A DNA stretch of 64,000 nucleotides, from positions 69,624,960 through 69,688,959 of the forward strand of contig NC_053147.1 in the NCBI RefSeq assembly GCF_016808335.1, given 5' to 3'. Below are positions 49,018 to 59,519 of the stretch, one piece after another; the stretch's first letter is position 1; every line of letters begins with the position of its first letter. The translations under genes and the position numbers were made by a program. The notes under the pieces were generated by a model. The model was not told where the DNA came from, made no database searches, and worked only from the letters and a program-made list of their open reading frames with translations. Source of the stretch: Panicum virgatum. Taxonomy: Eukaryota; Streptophyta; Magnoliopsida; Poales; Poaceae.

Positions 49018-50599
49018 TGTCGGTGCCCTGACCCGACGGTCCGGACCCAACCAGTGATGATACTGCGTGTTCCTCGTCCCAGATGTTGATGCAAGGGGCA
49101 ATACAGTAACGCACGGGTTTATCCTGGTTCCGGCCGTGGAGCCGTACGTCCAGTAAAGGGGTGTGCGAGAGCACTGTACTATCTTGCACCGGGGGTGCTT
49201 GTAGTAGGGGGTACAAGCGAGGCGAGAGAGGGAGGGGAGCTCCCAAGTCTCCTCTAGAGGAGGAGTTGATTGAGGCGAGTGCCAATATCGGGGTTCAAAG
49301 GAGCGTATGTGCTCTGCTAGTAGTGCGAAGCGTTGTTTTCTACCGAGTGGGCCGACCCCCCTCTTATAGACACAAGGAGGGATTGTGTACATGCACAGGG
49401 GATCATGGAAGTCGTCGTCTTCTCCCCGAATCGCGGGGGTGCAGTGATCGAGTACTGTGGGAAGTACACTTTGGGGCATGGCGCCGGTCGTGGCAGTCGT
49501 CCTGGGCATCGTCATTGACTCCATCTCACCGGACCAACGGTCCCGGATCCGCTTCCCGCTCGGGGACGGGTCCGGTGTCACCACGTGTCCTAGAGGTGGA
49601 AAATGCTCAGCACCTGTGGCCGCGGACCCGGACCCCCGCGAGTGGGTCCGGGACCTCCACGTGCCATCCGGACTTCCGCGGATGGGTCCGGGACCACCAC
49701 GTGCCATCCGGACTCCCGCGAGCTCTCGGCTCAGCTAGCTGCTCGAGAGGGGTCCGGAGCCGCCACGTGTCACACAGACGCGGGCGCGGGCTGAGATCGC
49801 GCCGGCGTCCTGGCTCCAACGGGCGGCATGGTCGTTGCTGTGGGGGTACCATCGTCCAGGCGTGGCGTGGTGGTGTTCCGAGGGTCCTACAGGCCAGGGT
49901 CTTGTCCCGGTCAAGGCCGGAGCCGCTTCCGAGGGTCGTGCCCATGCCGTTCGAGGGCTCCGCGGAAGGGAAAGTACGAAGGAGGTATGGGGAGTTGGCA
50001 GTATAGTAGCTGGAGCAGTGCCGAGCACGTCTTGCACCACATCGCAGGTTCCCACAGTGTCGCCACAGCGTTCGGAATGGCAGAGCAGTGACCAGAGTTG
50101 GCGGACGAGACTCCGGTCACAACCTCCGTACGGCAGGCGGGTGAGCGGAAGGGCCGTTTGTCCCTTCCACCGAAGGGTGGCCTCGAGCGAGGCAGAGATG
50201 ATCTGTTCTCTCGAGGGCAGGCTCGCTACCCTCGAGCGAGGCGGAGACGATCCGCTCTCTCGAGGGCAGGCTCGCTACCCTCGAGCGAGGCGGAGACGAT
50301 CCGCTCTCTCGAGGGCAGGCTCGCTACCCTCGAGCGAGGCGGACACGCGGGGCGCGGTCGAGGGCTTCGACGGGGAGTCCTTGAGCAAGGCGGAGCTCAC
50401 CCCGCGGGTCTGAGAGGGGGATGCGGATGGGCCGCACTGCGTACGTGGGCCGCGTGTTGGGCTTCTTTGAGTCTTTTCCTTTCTTCCAGGTTGGAAGGAG
50501 GCTGTAGGCCTTCATGGGCCCGGTTGCTCAGCATGCGTTTGCGTTTTTAGGGCGGTTTTAGTTCCCTGATTAGTGTGCCCCTAATCATGGTACCCGACA
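49018..50599. mobile_element. Solo LTR (1582 bp) nested in the Pack-MULE left arm
   Basis: It starts TGTCGGTGCCC and ends TACCCGACA, flanked by the 5-bp repeat CTTAG (49013-49017, 50600-50604). It contains repeated CCACGTGCCATCCGGACT units near 49650-49730 and a 49-bp tandem repeat at 50182-50340. There is no internal retroelement coding. Confidence 0.9.
50182..50340. repeat. 49-bp tandem repeat, about 3.2 copies
   Basis: Copies start at 50182, 50231, 50280 and 50329 with CTCGAGCGAGGC and contain CTCTCGAGGGCAGGCTCGCT. Copies 2 and 3 are identical by eye. Confidence 0.9.
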
Positions 50600-50649
50600 C
50601 TTAGGTCCATAACCCTTCAAGGGACATGAATATATGCAAAAAAGCCCTT

Positions 50650-50950
50650 AAATTTTATCATCTTCTGTATCTACGTCCTCCTCATCTCTTTCACTTCTCT
50701 CTCACCGCCGGCATCGGGAGGAGGAGCGCGCGGGGGCTCTGGGCGCTGCCGCTCATTGCGCTGGCGGCGCCGGCGCCCGGGGTGGTGCTGGCGCAGGGGA
50801 ACCTGACATCGCGGTCGGATCTCCACTTCTCCAGGGGTTGTACACGTTCCGGGGCTCCCTCAGCCTCCGGCCGCGGGACTGGCCGCGGCATGCGGACCCC
50901 TGCACGGCGTGGGCGGGCGTGGGCTGCCGCGGCGGCTCCCATCTCCGGAC
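50650..50950 (+). pseudogene. Captured LRR-receptor-kinase-like N-terminal fragment
   Basis: After a CT-rich leader, the plus strand reads a signal-peptide-like hydrophobic stretch (LPLIALAAPAPGVVLAQGN). After a frame change it reads TFRGSLSLRPRDWPRHADPC and AWAGVGC. This matches the N-terminal region of plant LRR receptor-like proteins (L..LR.SL.....DW....DPC..W.GV.C). It lies inside the Pack-MULE and is broken, so it is a captured first-exon piece rather than a gene. Recognition is by motif only. Confidence 0.55.
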
Positions 50951-52116
50951 GGCGGCAGCACCAAGACTAGATCTGGGCGGCCGTGCCCCGGCGCCGCTCA
51001 CGGCTCTGCCGGCCTCGTTGCGCTGCACCGGCCGCGGCGCGCCCCTTCGCGCGCGCAACCCTGCAAGCCGCGGCCGCTCGTAGGTCCACCAGGCCACGAC
51101 CATCCAGCACCGCCGCCGCTCGCAGGTCCACCCGGCCACGACCATCCAGCACCGCCGTCGCGCGTAGCCCCGCAGGCCGCGGCCGCGGTCGAGCGCCCCG
51201 TCCCCCCCCGGTCGCATGTAGCTCCGCCAGCCGCGGCGCACGTGGCTGGGCCGCCTGAATCCGCGCTTTCAAGTCGACGGGCTGCAGAACCTCACTCAGC
51301 GCCGCCGCCCTGGGAGGAGGATGGAGGAGGGAGGACCAGGGGACGGCGGATCCGGCGCGCGAGCCAGCTCGATCCACGTGGGGCCCCATGCTCCGCCACC
51401 GCGGTCCTCCCTCGCAGCGGAGCTTGGCCGCCGGCGCCATGGAGCCGTTATGGCTGCCGCCGCCATGTTCACGAGCAGGAAGGGGCGGATCTCGGAACTC
51501 GGAGCAGGGGGCGGAGCTCAAGCAGGGGCGGTGCCGAGCAGGGGCCCGACCGGAGGGTCTGGCGTGGCCAGAGGAGGAACAGCTCCCGCGCGCTCTGCTT
51601 CTGGCCGGGGAGGGAGGGAGGAGGGGTGTGCCGGGACGGAGGAGGATAGCCACACGTGAGAGGAGGAGGGGCGCGCCGGCAGAGGGAGGAGCGGCATGCA
51701 GGTTGGCGGCTCACCGGAGACGGGCGCACAACATGGAAGCCGGTGGCTCGCGGCTGCGAAGCAGCCCTGCCTCCTCTCTCTATCTATTCCTCAAGGATGT
51801 GAAGGTAGAAGATAATAAAATTTAAGAACTTTTTTTGTATATATTCATGCCACATGGCGCCATCTCAAGGGGTATGGATCTAAGTGGCACAACTTAACAA
51901 GTTCAAGGTGCCAGATTTCGATTTTGCGAGTTTATGGACCTAACTGACACCTCATGACAAGTTCGAGGGCCGTTGGTGTATTTAACTCGTTTAAAAAATA
52001 TGCATACCCTACTATGCTTTACTTTTGACTTCTCCTTCTAACAAGTGCTAGCTAGTTAAGTAGAAGAGTTGTTTTTTACTAAACTCAAAAAAAGAAGAGT
52101 TTTTTTGCTGACACAA

Positions 52117-52350
52117 AGGCCTTGTTTAGATACATAAAAGTGCACCTATAAAATACTGTAGTATTTTCGTTTGTATTTGGTAATTATTGTCCCACTATGA
52201 ATTAAATAGGCAAATTATAAACAAACTGTATAATTAGTTATTTTATTTAGCTATATTTAATACTTTATGTATGAGTTTAAAGATTCGATGTGATGAAGAA
52301 TCTTGTAAAGTTTTGGAATTTTGAAGGGAACTGAACAAAGGCAAAGTAGA
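52117..52350. mobile_element. Degenerate MITE, GGCCTTGTTTAG type
   Basis: AAGGCCTTGTTTAGATACA at the left and GGGAACTGAACAAAGGC at the right are imperfect inverted repeats around an AT-rich core, similar in design to 48245-48593. Confidence 0.55.
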
Positions 52351-53189
52351 GGTCACTACTACGATTGTTCGCGCATGCAAGCTTCTTGTTGCAGTTGTTC
52401 TCTGACTAGTCCCGTGGACCTGTATGTAAACATACTCGGACTGTGTATAGGTGCACCAACCAGGCTACTACCACAGTGCTCTATCTGAACCAGCGTTTAA
52501 TAGGCCGGGGCTCCTATGGATGACATGTCATCCATGCAAGCCCACCTCGTTTGCAGTTGAAGCAGCGACCTCGGTGGAACTCAGCTAGCTGGGGGCATGC
52601 CAGTATGGGATGGAGTCAAGTCACCTAGCTAGCACTGAATCTTATCGCCCCGCCGGCCAACAAATTCAATTCACATCATCGACTTCTTGTGCGCAAATTA
52701 AATTTACGCCGCCACCGTGTTCTCAGGATCAAAAGGTATCATATACATTTTAATTTTATGCAATATAATGTCAAGACAGATCTCATAAGCATCACCAAAC
52801 ATAAGGAGTTCAAAAAGATCCTGAATGAAAACGGACTGGGAGGAAAACAGCCAAGAATCGTGTGCTATAGTTCATGGGAGGCTGAAAATAGATTGATAAG
52901 TGCTCGATATGAAAACGGTTGAGTTCAGTTGAATACTTGAATGGGTTATTATTATTACCTTCACCGATGTTCAAACTGGTAATAAACGGATGAAAATAGC
53001 ATAGTAAAATGGTAAAAAAAACATGTGTTATAGTCCACGAGAGATGCTAAAAATGGACTGAAGGGTGCCCAGCATGAAAATGGATGTGTTCGATGCAATA
53101 GCTTACAAGCTTCACAAATGTATGGAAGCATATTCAAATAGGTGCAAACGGATCATAAACCGGTGAAAATGATGGCCCATCAGGTGAGG
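52351..53189. other. Gene-free stretch with a diverged direct repeat
   Basis: About 60 bases at 52861-52918 recur diverged at 53027-53085 (TATAGTTCATGGGAGGCT and TATAGTCCACGAGAGATGCT). No gene is supported. Confidence 0.4.
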
Positions 53190-54123
53190 TCAGCTGGTGG
53201 TGGTGCCCCTGCCCCTGATGACGCGGACACGAAGCACTCCAGTCTCCACCATGGGAGCCTTGGAGTGACACGAAGGCGCAGGCGTCGGAGAGGCCGACCC
53301 CGTTGCCCTGCGCAAACTCCGTCCAGCCGGCGCACATCATGCCGCTCTGCTTGGCCGACACCTTGACGCTCACCGGCCAGCGCCGCTGCTCGTCGTCACC
53401 GCCGGCTACCAGCAACTCGACGTCGCGCGACGACGTCCAGCCAAGGCGCTCGCAGAAACTCTTGCTCAGGTCCAAGTAGCGCAGCTGGTAAGGCCTCTCG
53501 ATGCGGCGCCAGAGCGTGTCATCGTCGCCGGTATCGGCCGTGCTGCTTGGCGACCGCTTCCTCCTCTTGACCCCGGTGGCCTCTGGCCGCCGTCGGCACT
53601 CGGCCGTGGTCTCTGTCGTCGTGCGCTTCTGTTCAGCTGCTTCATCACGGAATCCATCGTCGCTGAGGCAGCCGGAGGCGTCGAATAGGTCGACGGCGAA
53701 GTCCAAGCCGCCGCGGTGCTCGAAGACCAGCAGCTGCCCGGCGGAGATGCCGTTGGCCGAGACGAAGCCGAGCCACCCGCGGCCCGTGAAGGACAGCCGA
53801 TGGTCGCCGTCGCGGTGAAGGTCCACGTCCCACGACCTCGCCGCGGGATCCCGCAGCTTGCCGGCGGTGGCGGCGCGCCAGGGACGACCCGCCGTGAACT
53901 TGGGCGGGATGGACTGCGATGGATCGATCGATTATATATGTTGCAGCGCATTGGTTGGAGGGCATTGATTTTAACTCATTCATCTGACGACTTGATTTAA
54001 TTTGCACAGAATTTAAAGAAACGCGAGACGATACATACCAAGCTGAGTTCGAAGAAGCTAGCCAGGCAGCAGGATCTTGGAGAACTTGCGCCGGCCGCCG
54101 CCTGCTCCGTTGGTTGTTGCCAT
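53190..54123 (-). pseudogene. B3-domain (REM-type) transcription factor gene, damaged
   Basis: Exon 1 (54123-54039) encodes MATTNGAGGGRRKFSKILLPG, then a TAG; a one-base shift reads SFFELSL, the expected continuation, so a frameshift is present. A GT..AG intron (54038-53914) leads to exon 2, beginning SIPPKFTAGRPWR, completing the first B3 domain (WDVDLHRDGD, GRGWLGFVSANGISAGQLLVF). A linker follows, then a second B3-like domain (YLDLSKSFCERLGW, WPVSVKV, GWTEFAQGNGVGLSDACAFV). Close to the end another shift is needed to read LRVRVIRGRG and the stop at 53192-53190. B3 domains bind DNA in the nucleus. Two single-base breaks make it either a recent pseudogene or a functional gene with sequence errors. 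Confidence 0.75.
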
Positions 54124-54543
54124 AGCCAGACGAGACGATATGATGGCAGCGCGCCGCCGGCCTTCTTGAACGAGGAAGATTAATTAATTAATTCCGTGAT
54201 TTCCTTTATTTTGATTGAAATTAAATAAAGAAACAACCACTCCTTAATTCCGGGCCTAGTTTGTGCTTTGATCTGTTTAGTTGCATGCACTGCGGTGCCA
54301 ATGCAAGGATTCGTTTCCATTATTATTTGGTTTCCTTCCTCATGCATGCGTGAGTGCAAAATCAATTTATTCATTACTGCTCTTCCGTTCACAGATGATA
54401 TCTTATTTTAAAATTTGAAAATTTCAAGATTGATAGTCTTATTTATTTGAGCCCACCCACCTATTGCCTCTCGGACCCTACTATGTCCATATTAACTGAC
54501 TAGGAGTAAATTTGTGCCTGTTAGACCGAAACTCTTTTAGGAA
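54124..54543. other. Spacer upstream of the B3 gene
   Basis: Holds the presumed B3 promoter on the minus strand and AT-rich DNA up to the CACTA terminus. No other feature is seen. Confidence 0.5.
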
Positions 54544-54740
54544 CACTACTACAGAAACCCTAATTTGTCCCGGTTGGAAAACCCTTGTTGTCCCGGTTTC
54601 CCAACCGGGAACGCCAGGCCGGGACAAAAGGGGTACTTTTGTCCCGGGTTTGGCAACCAGGACAAAAGGCTACCTTTTGTCCTGGTTGGTGCTGCCAGCA
54701 CCACGTGGCTAGCGCACTCTTTTGTCCCGGTTGATTTTTC
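54544..54740. promoter_or_regulatory. CACTA terminal and subterminal repeats
   Basis: The CACTACTACAG terminus is followed by five or more TTGTCCCGG/CCGGGACAA units, several paired as hairpins around GGTTTGGCAACC or GGTTGGTGCTGCCAGC. Such subterminal repeats are the binding sites of TNP1/TNPA-type proteins in CACTA elements. Confidence 0.85.
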
Positions 54741-55099
54741 TGTTTTCCTTTTCTCAATTCTTTTTCTATTTCAATTATACTTTTGCATTTCAATTAAACT
54801 TATGTATTGGAATTCAGTGTGTATGATCTCCACTAATATATATATATAATTACTTATATAATATTTGTCCTAGATAGTTTTCATATATAAATTAATTCAC
54901 TTATATATATATATATGTATACACATATCTATACATGTGAATTCCTTTACATATGAAAATGTCTAGGACCAATATTATATATATACACATATATATTATT
55001 GGAGTGCTTATATATATAATACATACATACTCATAAATATAAATTTAATACATACACACACATATATATTTACATAGGTATATTCGTTCTTAATTATAT

Positions 55100-56831
55100 A
55101 TATACGCGTATATTATCATATTTGTTGCGATTGTCAATATTAGATAGTCCATCATAGTAGAATTCGCCTTTGGGATCGAGGACTTGCTCAACAATAAATC
55201 CGGGCAATTGTTCTTGAATCGCCATAATCTTTTCCTCCGGTATGAATTTATCGCGCATCTCCTCGACCTATGGAAAAAGGAGATAATTAATTTCAACTAA
55301 TTAAAATACGAGTTCAAATATTAACAAGTTTTTTACTTACTTCCTCCTCCCAATCTGTCCAGGCCCTTGGAGGACCTACCAGACCATGGATGTTCTCGCA
55401 TACATAGTATGTGCATAAATTAGTGCCTTGTTTCTGCCTCATACACTTTAAGAGAGAAGAAATTATCAGGTATTTACATGAATATATAATAAAACTAATG
55501 AATCGTGCAACGAATCATCCAAGTGCGTACCGCAAAATCTGTCTTGATCTTCAATTCCTTGTCAAATTTGCCTGAATGATTTTTAGCGAATTGTTTCCAA
55601 ATCCTGTGCATGATTAGAACAATTATAGTCAAGTAACAAAGTGATTCAAATTATCGGTCATCGACGGAGTAGTGGTAGAATTACTTTTTCATCATGTTAA
55701 GAAGATTTTCGTATTGTTCTGGATTTCTCCTCAATGAGTCCATAACCACGAGTAGGCTCTTCTCGGGAATTATGACAATTAGGTCAGATTGAGTATTGTT
55801 CTGGAATGTTCCCTCGGCCGCTGCTTGTATGGCGTCCTGTAGTCTCTGGGCTGCTCGCTGGATGTTTGGCCCATAGATGCAGTCACCAGTCAATGGGTCC
55901 AAGCTTCCCCCGTGACCATAAAACCAGGTCCTTGACCTTTCAGGACAGTTCATGGTTGTAGGTTGGATGCCTCTGTCAAGCAGATCCTGCTCCATCTTCT
56001 CCCATTTGGGTATTGCAAGCTTGTAGCCTCCTTGGCCTAGAGTGTGATGGTACACTTTCTTCGAGGCGTTGTCTTTGGCCTTCTGCACCTTCTGAAGCCA
56101 AAGCTCTGAAGACTTGTATTCCAAAAATGCATCCCAGTGACCCCTGAGCTTTTTGAGCTCGCTGGTAAATACGGGTGTGGTCCCGGTCTTGATATATTTC
56201 TTCGTCAAAATTTTCTTGAATGATTGCAGCTGTTCGACCATCTTACTAAGGGTCCAGCGCTTGCATATCTCTTCGAATTCAGCTGGAACCGTGAAGTTTT
56301 TCTTAAGCTCCCACCAGCACCATTCTTTCTCTTTCGGGTACCGCATCCCGTTCCTCGCTTGGATTGTAAGCTTTCCAGAGCCTAAAGCTGATCGGGATGT
56401 GGTCCCTTACAATACATCCGGATTGTCTTATGAATTTTTTGGCGGCAACTTCTAGAGCGATCGGTTTGCCATCTGGACCAACTTCCGTTATAATGAACCA
56501 CCCTTCTAGTTTTTTTGTTGGGACTCGCTTCGTCTTTTTCTGCTGCGACGATGATCCAGACGGCTATAAAAACATTCATAGTATTCATATACATTCAGAT
56601 GAAAATATGATTGTCACTACAAATAAGTATAGTTGTGATATGTACATTAGCACTTTATTCAGCAGCATCGTCATCCTGAATAGATGGTGGCTCAATTCCA
56701 TCACCGGACATATTCAAATATATGTCGGTATTGCTGCCATCATTAGCTTGTTCAGGGACATCTCCTTGATCTTCGGCAATCATATTCAACAGGAATTGTT
56801 CGTCTTCCGCGTCTGTGTGTCGCGGGTCCAT
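55100..56831 (-). pseudogene. CACTA TNP1 (Transposase_24) gene with Ulp1-like protease C-terminus
   Basis: It starts at the ATG 56831 (MDPRHTDAEDEQFLLNMI). An exon from about 56570 carries PSGSSSQQKKTKR, GWFIITEVGPDGKPIALE and FRLWKAYNP. A one-base frame change near 56345 precedes the Transposase_24 core (EWCWWELKKNF, FEEICKRWTLSKM, YHHTLGQGGYK, RSRTWFYGHGG) ending at 55681. Small downstream exons, 55604-55533 and about 55447-55342, encode WKQFAKNHSGKF and RQKQGTNLCTYYVCE. This is the Gln..Cys segment of a Ulp1/C48 cysteine protease, where the Cys is catalytic. A last exon from 55269 encodes PEEKIMAIQEQLPGF. Only the C-terminal half of a Ulp1 domain is visible. Confidence 0.78.
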
Positions 56832-56872
56832 CGTAACTAAAATATGAATACAAATAAAACCCTTAAAAAATT

Positions 56873-57060
56873 CTCTAAGTAATTCACATCAATATTGACT
56901 AAGTAATTCTCCAAGTATGTCACTAAGTAATTCAATGAAATATTCACTTATTAATTCACACGGTATTTCACTAAGTAATTCACTAAGTCATTCTCCAAGT
57001 AATTTACTAAGTCATTCTCCAAGTAATTCACTAAGTCATTCTCTAAGTATTTCTCGAAGT
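56873..57060. repeat. Minisatellite, (CTAAGTAATTCAC/CCAAGTCATTCTC)n
   Basis: About ten imperfect 15-base units alternate AAGTAATTCACT and AAGTCATTCTCC, just upstream (minus strand) of the TNP1 start codon. Confidence 0.85.
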
Positions 57061-58698
57061 CAAAATGCAATTTTCTACAATATTTTGTAGTCGCTAAGTA
57101 ATATACATGAAATATTCAAGAAATATTATAAACTTTTGACATATTTGCGCAATATGAAATTGTATTTAAAGGTGATAGGAATGTTCATGTTATACTTTCC
57201 TGCCTCAAACTGCTCCTGCTTCTCGAAGTGTCCCGCGGAAGGTGGCTCCTAGTACTCCTCCGACTGCTCAACGTCTACTCACGATCGCAACGCCAAAACA
57301 AGGTCCTGCACATACACATACATGCAAACAAAGACAAATGCTAAGAAACAGTACAACAATACATAAAAACAGCAAACAAAACTGAGCTAGAACTATTCTA
57401 CGCATTACAACGATCGCGTGGACATAAAGAACGCCTAAAACGGAGCTAGAACGCGAAATCTAGGGCTAAAACAAGGTCCAGGGACTAAACTGCGAGAAAA
57501 CTGGAACTACAGGGGGTTCTGCCCAAAAACCAGGGACCTAAACATAATTAAAGGTTAGATCTAGGGTCTAACATGGAAAAATATAGGGGCCGGACTACGG
57601 ACCCAAAAACTGGAAAGCTCAGGGGGTTCTGTGAAAGATTCTGGGCTAATATGGAATTATTTTTGAACTAACGTGGACTGCGGGTTAATTCAATAAAAAG
57701 CCAGGGACTCTTTAGCAAAGTTTCCAGGCCGAACCGGTACCAAGGGGTCCGGATCGTCTGATCGCGATCGAACGGCTCGGATCATAACGGTTCAGGATCT
57801 AATCGTGAGCGTTGGATGCGGATCGGGCGGCCAGGGCTCATCGGAGCGCAGGTCGGCGGCGGGGTGCTGCCGGAGTTGGCCAAACTCGGTCCTCTGGGTT
57901 GGTATTCGAGCGGGAAAAGGGCCAGGGAGGCTCAGTGCGGCACGCGTAACCCACCTGGGGTCACAGCGGGGCTCGCCGGGGCACGGACTAGCGGGCATAG
58001 CTGCGGGGGCGGATCTGCGGCGGCGGGCTCGCCGGCGAGCGCGTTCGCGCGCAGTTTTGGGCACGGGAACACGGCAAAAGGGCGTGTGCGCGTGCGCAGT
58101 GCAAGGGTGACGCGAAACCAGGTTGGTGCGGTGCTGTGCAGGGCCGCAGGGGCATGGCCGCATGTGGAGCAGCGGCGGCGGAGCGCCGGTGTTCGCGTTC
58201 TGGCTGCAGGGGTAGCTACGGCCTACCGAAACCGGCGTAAAAAGGATCAGGGAGGCAACGTGGTGCTCATGGAGGGCCTGAATTGGAGGATGTTGCAATG
58301 CAGGATGGTCGGTGTCGAGATCCGGCGGCGGCGCTCGACAGAGCTCGTGGGCGAGGTCGTTGCATGACGGCTCCGGGCTTCTGATCCCCACTAGCGGGTT
58401 CTGCGTCGCGATGCGAAGCCAGGGAGGTGGTCAGCACGGCTGGGGGACACTGGCGGCGAGGAAATTCCACGGCGGAGTGGAGGCAGGGGCGGCGAAGACG
58501 AGGTGGCACGGGGGAAGGACGGCGGCACACCGGTGAGCGGCCTGGCGGGGTCGTCGTCCAAGGCGGCCGGGGCGTGGAGGCGGCGGAGCTCGGTCGGCGC
58601 TCGGGGATGGTGGGGGATGTCGACGACGCTCGGGGACGGCGGCGGAGCAGATCAAGAACTGTGACCAAGTGTTGGAGGAAGGCGGAGGAAGAAGGGAC

Positions 58699-58880
58699 AT
58701 ATATAGGAGGTCCCCCTTTTGTCCCGGGTGAAGCCACCACCCGGGACAAAATGGCCTTTTTTCCCGGGTCGTGGCTCCACCCGGGACAAAAGGTGTTTTT
58801 GGGCGGGCCGGGAAAATTCGTAGCCCACGGCCCACCTTTAGTCCCGGGTGGATCTACCACCCGGGACAAAAGGGGCCCGT
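58699..58880 (-). promoter_or_regulatory. Internal CACTA hairpin block with adjacent TATA
   Basis: Three consecutive hairpins, each TTTTGTCCCGGGTGG-like on one arm and CCACCCGGGACAAAA on the other, stand between the two transposon genes. On the minus strand they are followed at once by TATATAT (58705-58699) and a leader toward TNP1. The block mirrors the subterminal repeats at 54.6 kb. It may be the TNP1 promoter or a relic of an old terminus. Confidence 0.7.
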
Positions 58881-59519
58881 TTTCCCTCATTCCCGCCAAA
58901 TCTTATGTTTGTTTTTATTTCTTTTTACTTCTCTTTTAAAATAAGCTTTCATTTGTTAATTCAGTTAATAAAATTATGATTCCAAAAATTATGGAACAAA
59001 ATTTCTTATCTCTATATAAACTTGATACACGCAACAAAAATAATTAATTTTCATTCAAGTGATTAGGTCAACGAAATATCTAACTTTTTTGAAATCATAT
59101 TTGTTATTTTGACCATGCAAAAATATATTAGGTGAACAAATTTTTTTAAACTGTTGCTTTTCGACAGAAAGTGGATTCTATCATGATATTAACATTTAAA
59201 AAGTCAATTTTACATAAAGTTAAGCAATTTCATGATATTAATGAGTAGTGTGTGAGTTTGAGAGATAGTGTGTGTTAGTGAGATTGTGTGTGTTAGTGAG
59301 AGAGTATAGTGTGTTAATGTGAATATAATTTTCTGAAATAAATAAAATTAGTTGAGTAATTCATTATTGAATGAAAATTATAATTGAGTCTGATAATTAA
59401 GTGAAAAATATAAAAAAATGATATATATTTATATAACACATAAAGTATAATTGTACAGTACATATATAATAAAAGTATTCGAATTGCGATTACGTTTTTA
59501 TAGAATAATATAAAATGAT
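58881..59519. other. AT-rich spacer inside the CACTA element
   Basis: Contains a GTGTGTTAGTGAGA repeat near 59240-59310 and no coding signal. Confidence 0.5.

Larger units (their letters stand above)
48909..51988. mobile_element. Pack-MULE carrying gene fragments, with nested solo LTR
   Basis: A perfect 9-bp target duplication GTTTAAAAA lies at 48900-48908 and 51989-51997. TIRs of about 100 bases or more start GAGTTAAATAC.. and include CAAAATCGAAATCTGGCACC on one side and its complement on the other. The 9-bp TSD and long TIRs are the Mutator hallmark. No transposase is present. The interior is GC-rich with gene-like sequence (see 50650-50950). Without the nested LTR it is about 1.5 kb. Confidence 0.9.

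Noticed and set aside
50182..50340. CRISPR-like regular repeats
   Set aside because: Direct tandem repeats with no spacers, inside a plant LTR.
53134..53189. C-terminal 20 residues of the B3 frame beyond 53190
   Set aside because: They follow a frame change; the family-like ending is in the other frame and stops at 53190.
57792..58899. Open frames of 130-210 codons in the CACTA interior
   Set aside because: Pro/Arg-rich on both strands and crossing the hairpin block; likely leader sequence.
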